64,000 bases of DNA from Acidobacteriota bacterium (GCA_029263295.1 JAJCXT010000029.1:1-64000); one strand, 5' to 3'. Counted from the first letter of the stretch, positions 27,894 through 36,593 are shown. Notes: a model not told the origin generated them from the sequence alone. Numbers and translations: made by a program.

Positions 27894-28646
27894 ATGCTGC
27901 ATGAACCGCTGAGCGTCGAACAGGTAGTGGACTCCGGGGCTGCCCTGGAGTTCATGAAGGAGGCCTCCAAACTGGCCACCACTGCCGAACTCGACGACAT
28001 AGGGCAGCGCCTGGAACGCAAGAGCCTGGCCTTCCAGGAACTGCTGGCTCCCGACCGCATCGGAGATCTCGACGAGCTCGCGCTCAAGCGACTCGTCGGC
28101 ATGATCTTCTCGCTGCGACGGAAGTCGGGCCGGCTCGTGCGGCGCAATGGCCTCGACGCTGTCCGTTCGGAGCTGCAGGAGTTGCTGTATGGATCCGGCG
28201 AGCCGCCCGCCCGCTTCGAACGTTTCGTCGGGAGCATTGAAGGCGTCGAGCCGGCCATGGTCATCTCATTGGGCAGCGAAGCGCTCCACTACACGCAGCC
28301 AGAGCAGTACTGGCTGTGGACCCACTGGATCTGGAACCCGAAGACCGGCACCGGTGCGCTACCGCTGGTAACCACCGACGCCGACCTGCAGGGAGAGACC
28401 ACGGGCGACATCTTCGACAAGGTCTCCCGGGCGACCGCCGCGATCCATGCTGGCGGCGAGATCGACGGCTATTCGCGCGCCGGACTCGGCCCCTTCAGCA
28501 CCGACGTATTTCTCGCGTGTGTCTACGCCGTGTACATGTACACCGTGTTCCGCGTGAAGCTGTCGCAGGAATTCAATCGCATTCTCCCGGAGCTCCCCGA
28601 ACTCGTGCAGCGGGTGCTCGGCGTCCAACATCTCGGAGACAACTGA
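27894..28646 (+). CDS. sHdrH-like conserved protein of sHdr operons
   Basis: Position between shdrA and the C2/B2-like gene; ALHYTQPEQYWLWTHWIWNPKTGTGALPLV. Confidence 0.7.
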   Translation: MLHEPLSVEQVVDSGAALEFMKEASKLATTAELDDIGQRLERKSLAFQELLAPDRIGDLDELALKRLVGMIFSLRRKSGRLVRRNGLDAVRSELQELLYGSGEPPARFERFVGSIEGVEPAMVISLGSEALHYTQPEQYWLWTHWIWNPKTGTGALPLVTTDADLQGETTGDIFDKVSRATAAIHAGGEIDGYSRAGLGPFSTDVFLACVYAVYMYTVFRVKLSQEFNRILPELPELVQRVLGVQHLGDN

Positions 28647-28648
28647 AC

Positions 28649-29959
28649 ATGACGGAGCGATACAACCTCACCGTCAATACCGGACGAGAGAAGGACCAGT
28701 CATTCGTCGAGAAGGAAAGCGCCGTCATCGAAGGCATCGATGTCTCGGGGCGCTGGAACCGCATGTTCGTGCCCCGCGAGATCCAGGATTACGACCTGAC
28801 GAACATGCACAAGCTGACGGCGATTCCCGGCGCCGAGTCGATGGGCTGGTGCTACCAATGCGCCCAGTGCATGCCCGCCTGCCCGGTGGACACCGCCGGC
28901 GGCGACTACGGCCCGCGCAAGATCTTCCGGCGCCTGGAACTGGGCATGGACTTGCTCGACAGCCGCGACCTGTGGCTGTGCACTACCTGCGCCAATTGCT
29001 TGCGCGTCTGTCCGAAGGAAGTCGACATGATCAAGATCATGCCGGTGGCAAGGGCGGCGGCGGTGCTCGAGGGCAACGTGCCGGCGGAACTGCTGGAGAT
29101 GTTCCAGAACGTCGCGGAGTACGGCAACCCGATGGGTCAGTCGGCCCGCAAGCGCGCAGCGTGGATCCGCAAGTCTGACGCTGAGATCCGAGTACTCCCG
29201 AAGGATCCCGGCCCGGTCGACGTTCTCTGGTTCGTCGGCGACTTCTACGCGTACCACGGCCGCGGAGTGGATGCGGCGAACGCGATGGCGCGTGTGTTCA
29301 ACGCGCTAGACGTAGACTTCGGCGTCCTCGGCGCTGACGAACGCACCGACGGCGACTCGCAGCGGCTCGCCGGTGAGCCCGGGCTGTACGAAGAACTCGC
29401 TGAGCACAACATTGAGCAGTTCAAGCAGCACGAGCACGAACGCATCGTGGTGAGCGGCCCGCACGCGTACAACGCTATCAAGAACGAGTATCCGGCCATG
29501 GGCGGCGAGTTCGAGGTGGAGCACTACACGCAGTTCCTGGCCGACCAGATCGACGAGCTGAAGCCGCTGCTGACGGGGTCGTTCGGCAACAGGAAGGTCA
29601 CTTTCCACGACCCCTGTTACCTGGGCAGGCACAACGGCGAGTACGATGCACCGCGCGACCTGCTCGAGGCGGTGCCCGACCTCGACCTGATCGAGATGTA
29701 CCGCTGCAAGGAGCAGGGCTACTGCTGCGGCGGCGGTGGCGGTGGCATGTGGCTGGACGGGTTCGCTGCGGAGCAGCAGTCCGAGCGCCTGTCGGAAAAT
29801 CGAGTGAAGGAAGCGGTGATGGTCGGCGCCGATGTGCTGGCTGTCTGCTGCCCGTACGAAGTCTCGCGCTTCGAGGACGCCGTCAAGTCGACGAACAATG
29901 ACGGCAAGCTCGAGGTCCTGGACATTATCGAGATCCTCGACCAGTGCATGGGCGCATAG
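28649..29959 (+). CDS. sHdrC2-sHdrB2-like single polypeptide (HdrD-like: 2x[4Fe-4S] ferredoxin plus CCG domains)
   Basis: CYQCAQCMPACPVD, CTTCANCLRVCPKEVD; C-terminal HDPCYLGRHNGEYDAPR / GYCCGGGGGGMWLDG. Confidence 0.82.
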   Translation: MTERYNLTVNTGREKDQSFVEKESAVIEGIDVSGRWNRMFVPREIQDYDLTNMHKLTAIPGAESMGWCYQCAQCMPACPVDTAGGDYGPRKIFRRLELGMDLLDSRDLWLCTTCANCLRVCPKEVDMIKIMPVARAAAVLEGNVPAELLEMFQNVAEYGNPMGQSARKRAAWIRKSDAEIRVLPKDPGPVDVLWFVGDFYAYHGRGVDAANAMARVFNALDVDFGVLGADERTDGDSQRLAGEPGLYEELAEHNIEQFKQHEHERIVVSGPHAYNAIKNEYPAMGGEFEVEHYTQFLADQIDELKPLLTGSFGNRKVTFHDPCYLGRHNGEYDAPRDLLEAVPDLDLIEMYRCKEQGYCCGGGGGGMWLDGFAAEQQSERLSENRVKEAVMVGADVLAVCCPYEVSRFEDAVKSTNNDGKLEVLDIIEILDQCMGA

Positions 29960-30036
29960 GCGAACATCAGTCTGCGCTGGTCTGCTTACGAAGAACTGAT
30001 AGACATCCGAGAAACTGAAAGGCGGAGGTTTCCCCT

Positions 30037-30780
30037 GTGAATACGGTGGTATTGCTCAAACGTGTGCCCGACCTGGTCGAAGATCTGGAGGTCGACAGCA
30101 GCGGTACGGCGCTCGACAGCGAGCACCTGAAGCTCACTCTTAACGAATTCGACGACCATGCGCTGGAGCAGGCTCTGCTGCTCAAGGAAGGTGGCGGCGG
30201 AGAGGTCACGGCCGTAGCGCTCGATAGCGAGGACGTCGACAAGATGCTGTTCACGGCTCTGGCCAAAGGCGCCGATCGAGCGCTGAAGATCACCGGGACA
30301 GGCGCCGTGAACGGCACGAGCGAACTCGCCGAGGTCTTCGCTCAGGCGCTGGGTTCGGTCAACTACGACCTCGTGCTGACCGGCGTACAAGCCTCCGATG
30401 ATATCGATGGGCAGTTGGCACCAACCGTTGCCGCGAAGCTCAGCGTACCCTGCATCGAGGTCATCACCGGCGTCGAAGCCGGCGACGGTTCGGTGACCGT
30501 GCACAAGGAATACGCGGGCGGCGTGCTGGCCGAATTCGAAATGACGCTGCCCGGTGTGCTCGGCATCCAGGCAGCGGCGCAGAGCCCGCGTTATGCGCCC
30601 GTATCGAAGGTCCGCCAGATTCAGGACTCCGCAACACTCGACGAGGTTGCTGGCGCCGGTGGGGACAACGGTAAGTTCTCCATCGTCGTCATGACTCCGC
30701 CCGAGACTGGCGAAGGTGCGCAGATGCTCGAGAGCGTCGAAGAGTTGATCGCGGTTCTGGACTCCAAGGGAGTGATCTGA
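30037..30780 (+). CDS. etfB: Electron transfer flavoprotein beta subunit
   Basis: VVLLKRVPD...LTLNEFDDHALEQALLLKE; DLVLTGVQASDDIDGQLAP; GTG start. Confidence 0.9.
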   Translation: MNTVVLLKRVPDLVEDLEVDSSGTALDSEHLKLTLNEFDDHALEQALLLKEGGGGEVTAVALDSEDVDKMLFTALAKGADRALKITGTGAVNGTSELAEVFAQALGSVNYDLVLTGVQASDDIDGQLAPTVAAKLSVPCIEVITGVEAGDGSVTVHKEYAGGVLAEFEMTLPGVLGIQAAAQSPRYAPVSKVRQIQDSATLDEVAGAGGDNGKFSIVVMTPPETGEGAQMLESVEELIAVLDSKGVI

Positions 30781-31736
30781 TGAGCCAGGACGTACTGGTA
30801 GTTGCGGAGCATGGGCAGGGCAAGTTCGACGACATCACCTTCGAGATGCTGGGCGCGGGTAAGGCGCTCGCAGCGCAGACCGGCGGCGCCTGCGTCGTCG
30901 CGCTGATAGGCGGCAGCGATCTCGCCTCGCAACTGGGTGCGGCCGACAAGGTCGTAACGGTCGACGGCGAAGGCCTCGAGAACTTCAACCCCGAATCACA
31001 CAGCGCGGCGCTCGCCGCAATCGTTGAGAGCACCTCGCCCCGCGTGGTGATGATCGGCTACACGTCGATGGGCATGGATCTCGCCAGCGCCCTGTCGGTG
31101 AAGGCGGACATGGCGCTCGCCGCCTCGTGCCTGGAGGTGCAGGCGGGCGACACGGTGACCGCTGTCAGCCAATTGTACGGCGGCAAGCTCAACGTGAAGA
31201 CCGACCTCGGAGCTGGGCCGTGCGTGGTGAGCATGCTCGCCGGTAGTTCACCGGCCGACGCGGGCAAGGGTGACGGCGCCCCCGCAACCGAGACCGTGGC
31301 GGCACCCGCCACTGACGGCAAGGTCCGCTTCGTGCGGCTGATCGAACCCGAGGCCGGCGATGTGGACATCACCGCGCAGGACATCCTCGTGGCGATTGGC
31401 CGTGGTATCGGCACCAAGGACGATATCGAAGTGGCCGAGGAGCTCGCCGAGGAACTCGACGCCGCGATCGCTGCGTCGCGCCCGATCGTCGACTCCGGCT
31501 GGTTGCCGAAGAATCGCCAGGTTGGCAAGTCGGGTGTGAAGGTAACGCCCAAGGTCTACATCGCTCTGGGCATCTCCGGCGCGCCCGAACACATCGAGGG
31601 CATGAAAGGCGCCGCGACGATCATCGCCATCAACACCGACAAGAACGCGCCGATCTTCAACGTGGCGCACTATGGAATGGTCGAGGATCTCTTCGACGTC
31701 TGCGAGGAACTCACGGAAGAGTTGCAAGACCGCTAG
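30780..31736 (+). CDS. etfA: Electron transfer flavoprotein alpha subunit
   Basis: Etf_alpha C-terminus: SGWLPKNRQVGKSGVKVTPKVYIALGISGAPEHIEGMKGAATIIAINTDKNAPIF. Confidence 0.92.
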   Translation: MSQDVLVVAEHGQGKFDDITFEMLGAGKALAAQTGGACVVALIGGSDLASQLGAADKVVTVDGEGLENFNPESHSAALAAIVESTSPRVVMIGYTSMGMDLASALSVKADMALAASCLEVQAGDTVTAVSQLYGGKLNVKTDLGAGPCVVSMLAGSSPADAGKGDGAPATETVAAPATDGKVRFVRLIEPEAGDVDITAQDILVAIGRGIGTKDDIEVAEELAEELDAAIAASRPIVDSGWLPKNRQVGKSGVKVTPKVYIALGISGAPEHIEGMKGAATIIAINTDKNAPIFNVAHYGMVEDLFDVCEELTEELQDR

Positions 31737-31771
31737 CGTGAAACAGCCGAAAGCACCCGAGCGGAGGGGAA

Positions 31772-33856
31772 ATGCTGGGACCTACTGAGCGCATCGCCTT
31801 TCTGCTGTTGGTCATCGTCTGCGGTGGTCTGGCGACTCACGGTTTCCTGCGCATTGCCAGGATCGTCCGGCTCGGCAAGGCGGCCGAGCGGACCGACGGG
31901 CTCGCGGGGCGCCTGATCAATGCGCTGATCGATGTCGGCCTGCAGCGCACGATCGCGAAAGCACGACCGCTGGTGAGCCTCGCTCACGGCTTCGTGTTCT
32001 TCGGCTTCTCCTTCTACATCCTCGTCAACGTAAATGACCTGATCGAAGCGTACGTCGACGGCTGGACGACGATCGGGGCGGGGACGCTGGCGGGGGTGTT
32101 CAACCTGCTGTCGGATCTATTCAGCGTGCTGATCCTGATCGGCATGCTGTCGTTGCTGGTGCGGCGGTTCGTGGCCAAACCCAAGACGCTGGAGTTCAAC
32201 TCCAACGTCTTGCTGCAGGCGAAGGCGGCAGGTGGCGGGGTTCGACGGGACTCGTTGATCGTTGGCGTGTTCATCCTCATCCATGTGGGCGCCCGCTGGC
32301 TCGGTACAGCGTTCCATCTGGCCCACAACGGACACGGGGATCCATGGTTGCCTACCGCCAGCGTGGTCGCGCAAGGCTTCGCGGGCATGTCGCCCGACAC
32401 GCTGGAGCTGGCGATGCACATCTGCTGGTGGCTCGCGATGGGCCTGATCATGGTGTTCCTCCCCTACTTCCCCCGCAGCAAGCACCTGCATCTGATGATC
32501 GCGCCGCTGAATCTGGCTCTGCACAAGTCGACGCCGCACGGCGAGCTCGACGATGTGATCGATGCGTCCGCGCCAGGCGCGAAGACGTTGACCGATCTGC
32601 CCTGGCCGTCGCTGCTCGACAGCTACTCCTGCATCATGTGTAACCGCTGTCAGGAGGTGTGCCCGGCACACGAGTCCGGCACTCCGCTCAGCCCGGCGGC
32701 GCTCGAGATCAACAAGCGCTACTGGCTCAACGCCAACAGCAGTTCGCTGCTGGCCGGCGGTGAGTCGCCTATGCTGCTCGACTTCGCAACGTCCTCGGAG
32801 GCCGTCTGGTCATGCACGACCTGCTACGCGTGCGTGGAGATCTGCCCGGTCGGCAATGCGCCGATGTTCGATCTGGTGGAGATGCGTCGCTCCATCGTTT
32901 TCGAGGGCAACGCACCGGACGACCTGGCCGAGGTTCTGCGCAGTCTCGACGAGAAAGGCAACTCGTTCGGGCAATCGGCACGACGCCGAGCGAAGTGGAC
33001 TCGGGGTCTGGACTTCAAGATTCCCGACGCCCGCAAGCAACCTGTTGAGTACCTCTGGTTCGTCGGCGACTTCGCCTCCTATGATCCGCAGTGCCAGGAG
33101 ATCAGCCGTACGGTCGCGCGAATACTGCACGCCGCTGGCGTCGACTTCGGCATCCTCTACGAAGGCGAACGATCTGCCGGCAACGACGTGCGGCGAACCG
33201 GCGAAGAAGGGCTATTCGAAGCGCTCACGGAGCAGAACGTCGAGACGCTGGCGGCCTGCGAGTTCGAGCGCATCTTCACCACGGATCCGCACACCTTCAA
33301 CGCGCTCAAGAACGAGTACGGCGACGGCGTCACCGTGCCAGTTGAGCACTACACGACCCTCCTGCTACGCCTGGTCGAGTCGGAGGAGATTCAGCTCGGT
33401 GATGGCAGCCGCGGCAAGGCCACGTACCACGACCCTTGCTTCCTGGGCCGCTACAACGGCGGCTTCGATGCTCCTCGCGCGCTCATCGAAGCCTGCGGGA
33501 CGGAACTGGTGGAAATGCCGCGTAACCGCGAGCAGTCCTTCTGCTGCGGTGCAGGTGGCGGGCGGATCTGGATGAAAGACCAGGACGGCATCACCGAGCG
33601 GCCGAGCGACAATCGCATTCGCGAGGCGATGAGCCTGGGCGCGATCGACTACTTCGTCGTCTCCTGCCCTAAGGATCTGACCATGTACCGCGACGCGGTG
33701 AAGTCGACCGGCAACGACGGCAAGATCGAAGTGCGCGACATCGTTGAATTCGTCGCCGACGCCATGGGACTGAACGACGAGCCCGGCGATGGAGCCGAGG
33801 CGATTCCGCGAGCCGGCGACGAAGCTGAAGCGGGGGCCGCGCCCGCGAATGGATGA
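31772..33856 (+). CDS. Membrane HdrD/EtfD-like ETF:quinone oxidoreductase (EMO type)
   Basis: Multiple N-terminal TM helices (NarI/HdrE-like), CIMCNRCQEVCP and CTTCYACVEICP, C-terminal HDPCFLGRYNGGFDAPRALIEACGTELVEMPRNREQSFCCGAGGGRIWMKD. Confidence 0.85.
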   Translation: MLGPTERIAFLLLVIVCGGLATHGFLRIARIVRLGKAAERTDGLAGRLINALIDVGLQRTIAKARPLVSLAHGFVFFGFSFYILVNVNDLIEAYVDGWTTIGAGTLAGVFNLLSDLFSVLILIGMLSLLVRRFVAKPKTLEFNSNVLLQAKAAGGGVRRDSLIVGVFILIHVGARWLGTAFHLAHNGHGDPWLPTASVVAQGFAGMSPDTLELAMHICWWLAMGLIMVFLPYFPRSKHLHLMIAPLNLALHKSTPHGELDDVIDASAPGAKTLTDLPWPSLLDSYSCIMCNRCQEVCPAHESGTPLSPAALEINKRYWLNANSSSLLAGGESPMLLDFATSSEAVWSCTTCYACVEICPVGNAPMFDLVEMRRSIVFEGNAPDDLAEVLRSLDEKGNSFGQSARRRAKWTRGLDFKIPDARKQPVEYLWFVGDFASYDPQCQEISRTVARILHAAGVDFGILYEGERSAGNDVRRTGEEGLFEALTEQNVETLAACEFERIFTTDPHTFNALKNEYGDGVTVPVEHYTTLLLRLVESEEIQLGDGSRGKATYHDPCFLGRYNGGFDAPRALIEACGTELVEMPRNREQSFCCGAGGGRIWMKDQDGITERPSDNRIREAMSLGAIDYFVVSCPKDLTMYRDAVKSTGNDGKIEVRDIVEFVADAMGLNDEPGDGAEAIPRAGDEAEAGAAPANG

Positions 33857-34304
33857 TCCGCGTGATGCGCTTGCCCGAGGTGTGGCGGACCGAACCCGGA
33901 CCCTGCTGCTGACCCTCAACCGGCAGGACCGGCTGGAGTCCGCCGACGTCTTCGTCGACTGGCTGGGCAAGGCCTGTGCGGAGCGCGATCTCGATACCCC
34001 GGCACGGGAGATGTTCCTGCGAGCGCTGCGCGCGTCAGGAGATCCGGTCAATTTCGAGATCCTGATGATGCTCAATGAGTTCGAACCTGTGGAACTGCCC
34101 GAGCTGATGGAGCGCACCGGCCTCCATCGAGTTGCCGCCTCCGAACGCGTCAACGACCTGGCCCAGGCTGGCCTGGCCGTGCGCGAGATGATCAACGACG
34201 AGATTCGCGGCACCACGCTCGGCATCGCCCTGGTCGCGCTGGTCAACGAAACAGCGGCCACCGCCGGCGACGCGCTCGCCAAGGAACTGGCTCCCGACAG
34301 CTAG
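33849..34304 (+). CDS. Small winged-helix/HTH-like protein at end of the shdr-etf-EMO operon
   Basis: ATG overlaps EMO stop by 8 nt; FEILMMLNEFEPVELPELMERTGLHRVAASERVNDLAQAGLA looks like wHTH. Confidence 0.55.
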   Translation: MDDPRDALARGVADRTRTLLLTLNRQDRLESADVFVDWLGKACAERDLDTPAREMFLRALRASGDPVNFEILMMLNEFEPVELPELMERTGLHRVAASERVNDLAQAGLAVREMINDEIRGTTLGIALVALVNETAATAGDALAKELAPDS

Positions 34305-34332
34305 TTCGTACCGCCGTGCTCGGTGTGCCTGG

Positions 34333-34740
34333 CTAGGACTCGTTGGAGGCGTGGTTTCCTCTGCTGGCGGCCACCAGGACAGCCCCGACGACGAGCACCA
34401 TGCCTGCGGCGACGACCACCTTTCCCCAGATGTGAGCCTGCGGGATCGAGAAGGTCAGCCAGACAAGCGAGTGGGCAATGCCCGCCAAGACGAAGGTCCA
34501 GGCAGCGAACCGGCGCATGTTCTGCCCTTTGCTGGTCGCACAGCGCGACTCCGACAGTGGGCCGAGGTTCTTGGGCATGAAGTTCGCGAACACCACCAGT
34601 ACCAGGCCGGTGGCTACTCCCATCACGCGATCGGACGTGTCCGGCTCGAAGAAGCCCGTGCCCTCAGCGTAGTTGGCTGCGAAGGCCAGGGCCAGAAGGA
34701 GACCCGCCGTTATCAGTGCGCCTTTGGTTTTCATCGTCAT
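34333..34740 (-). CDS. Four-TM membrane protein (SdpI-operon-like partner of the ArsR gene)
   Basis: Hydrophobic helices; ATGA overlap with upstream ArsR gene. Confidence 0.6.
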   Translation of the reverse strand: MTMKTKGALITAGLLLALAFAANYAEGTGFFEPDTSDRVMGVATGLVLVVFANFMPKNLGPLSESRCATSKGQNMRRFAAWTFVLAGIAHSLVWLTFSIPQAHIWGKVVVAAGMVLVVGAVLVAASRGNHASNES

Positions 34741-35057
34741 ACATCCTTTGTAGTCGTGCCACCGGCGGCCACGAAGCTGTCGCCGGTGTCCAGCTTGATC
34801 TCGACGCCGAACACCTGCGCGAAGCCCATCAGGGCTTCTTCGAGCACGGACATGTTCAGGTGATAGGTAATCGTCTTGCCCTGTTTGTCCGCCGAGACCA
34901 GCCCAGCCTCGCGTAGCACCGCGAAGTGGGCCGACATCGTCGGCTTCGATACGGTGAAGTGACCGGCCAACTCGCCCGCCGTCATCGGCCGCTGCCGCAG
35001 AAGTTGCAGCACGCGGCGACGCGTCGGATCCGATAGAGCCTTGAAGACTTTGTTCAT
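34737..35057 (-). CDS. ArsR/SdpR-family repressor
   Basis: FKALSDPTRRRVLQLLRQRPMTAGELAGHFTVSKPTMSAHFAVLREAGLVSADKQGKTITYHL. Confidence 0.9.
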   Translation of the reverse strand: MNKVFKALSDPTRRRVLQLLRQRPMTAGELAGHFTVSKPTMSAHFAVLREAGLVSADKQGKTITYHLNMSVLEEALMGFAQVFGVEIKLDTGDSFVAAGGTTTKDV

Positions 35058-35060
35058 GAG

Positions 35061-35082
35061 TAGATAATTAGCTAATCATCTA
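35061..35082. promoter_or_regulatory. 22-bp near-perfect palindrome, candidate ArsR autoregulatory operator
   Basis: TAGATAATTAGCTAATCATCTA; one mismatched pair; 3 nt upstream of the ArsR start. Confidence 0.7.
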
Positions 35083-35288
35083 ATTGTTGTCAAGTCACTT
35101 TGTTCGCGACGTCGTTTCTGGCCGAGCCGGCCAGAGTCACCATCGTGCGAGCTACGCTCAGCGGACGCGACAAATCCGTTGCACACGGCCGTGTCCTGAC
35201 GCTGGAATCGAACATGGTCGAACACTTTCGCGTGCACGATCGCGACTTGCCGTTGCGCAGCCGCGCCCCGGTCATCGAGAGTGTAGAG

Positions 35289-36434
35289 ATGATCAAGTTT
35301 GGCGTTCCGTGGACAATCGCGGTGATCGTGGTCGCGGCGGGCGTGACCGGTTGCTTCCAGGATGAGTCGGGCGAGCAACTCTCTCCCGGCGAGCCGGCAG
35401 CCTTCGTCGCCGACGATACCGTCGAGTTCCGCATCCTCGTGCCCGAGGCCTACGAACTCGCCAACGTAGCGCTCGCCCTCACGAAGCACGGCCGCGAAAG
35501 GCCCGGCTCAGTGATCCGTCGAGGCGCTTACTACGAGCGGATGCTGCAGCACTTCGAGCCTCACTCGAGGCACGCACTCATCGAGTTACTCGAGGAGCCG
35601 GTAGCGGCGTCGTTCTCCAACTACTACGGGTTCCGGGAGAACGCTTTCTCCTACGCGTTCGACGGAGCCGAGCTGCTGCACACCGGCGACCATCACGACA
35701 TCTGGAGTCCGGATCTGTTCACCAACGATCTCGATACGGTCGAAGCATTTGCCGCGGCAACCGACTTCCGGAAGTTCTACGAAGCCGAGAGCACCACGTA
35801 CGCTCAACAAGTCGATCGTTATGGGAAACTCGTGGACCTGGCCCGTATGGCGGGCTGGCTGCACACCCGTTTTCCGGACCGACGGATGGACGCGTACACC
35901 GTGGTCTTCTCGCCGCTGATCGGTGGCAGCCACAGCACACGTAACTTCGCGGCGGACGGGCGCCGCGAGGCCGTGATGTTCATCGCGGGCCCCGACCTGC
36001 CGCTGGGGGAGATGAGCGACGCAGCACGCAGCGGAGTGCACGAGCGCGTGGTCTTCACGGAGATAGATCACAACTATGTGAACGAAGTCACCGACGCGTT
36101 CATCGACGACGTGCGCAGCACCTTCCGAGACTGGCGCGCCTGGAACACCAAGCAGGGGTACCGGTCGCCGTACGCCACCTTCAACGAGTACATGACCTGG
36201 GGCGTGTTCACGCTGTATGCGGCCGACACGTATGACGCCCCGACGTTCCGTGCGGTGGTGGCTCGCAGTGAGCGCGTCATGTACGGACGCGGGTTCGTAC
36301 ACTTTCGCGCATTCAATCGCGAACTGCTACGGCTGTACCGAGAGCGGCGGCCCGAGACCGTGGCTGAGCTCTACGCACCTATCCTGGTGTGGGCGCGTAA
36401 ATTCCCCGGACCCCGGGGATCGTCGGAAGACTGA
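35289..36434 (+). CDS. DUF4932-like lipoprotein
   Basis: Lipobox-like VTGC; FSPLIGGSHSTRNFAADGRREAVMFIAGP pattern; start at MIKFGVPW. Confidence 0.6.
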   Translation: MIKFGVPWTIAVIVVAAGVTGCFQDESGEQLSPGEPAAFVADDTVEFRILVPEAYELANVALALTKHGRERPGSVIRRGAYYERMLQHFEPHSRHALIELLEEPVAASFSNYYGFRENAFSYAFDGAELLHTGDHHDIWSPDLFTNDLDTVEAFAAATDFRKFYEAESTTYAQQVDRYGKLVDLARMAGWLHTRFPDRRMDAYTVVFSPLIGGSHSTRNFAADGRREAVMFIAGPDLPLGEMSDAARSGVHERVVFTEIDHNYVNEVTDAFIDDVRSTFRDWRAWNTKQGYRSPYATFNEYMTWGVFTLYAADTYDAPTFRAVVARSERVMYGRGFVHFRAFNRELLRLYRERRPETVAELYAPILVWARKFPGPRGSSED

Positions 36435-36450
36435 AACGTCACGACGCTCG

Positions 36451-36540
36451 TCACTCCTCCTGAAGCACCGCCAGCGGGTCGACGCGCGAGGCACGAATCG
36501 CAGGGATCCAGCTCGCGGTCGCCGCCACGGCGACCGCTAT
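36451..36540 (-). pseudogene. C-terminal remnant of an ADOP/MacB-type permease
   Basis: Minus-strand translation IAVAVAATASWIPAIRASRVDPLAVLQEE* matches the terminal motif of the intact ADOPs (e.g. [21 protein letters not shown]); no upstream permease body. Confidence 0.7.
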
Positions 36541-36550
36541 CAAGCACGTT

Positions 36551-36593
36551 GTAGTACATATCTGTTCGTTGTGCTAGGCTGGATATGTACTAC
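36551..36593. promoter_or_regulatory. Perfect 12-bp inverted repeat, candidate PadR operator
   Basis: GTAGTACATATC-N19-GATATGTACTAC, 24 nt before the PadR ATG. Confidence 0.75.

Noticed and set aside
24869-29959. Methanogen-type HdrABC for CoM-S-S-CoB
   Set aside because: Presence of TusA, DsrE-like, LbpA and LipS1/S2 genes and the C1B1A-H-C2B2 order fits the sulfur-oxidising sHdr type.
30037-33856. EtfBA and EMO as a fatty-acid beta-oxidation module
   Set aside because: No acyl-CoA dehydrogenase or other beta-oxidation genes nearby; genes follow shdr closely on the same strand. A shared role cannot be excluded.
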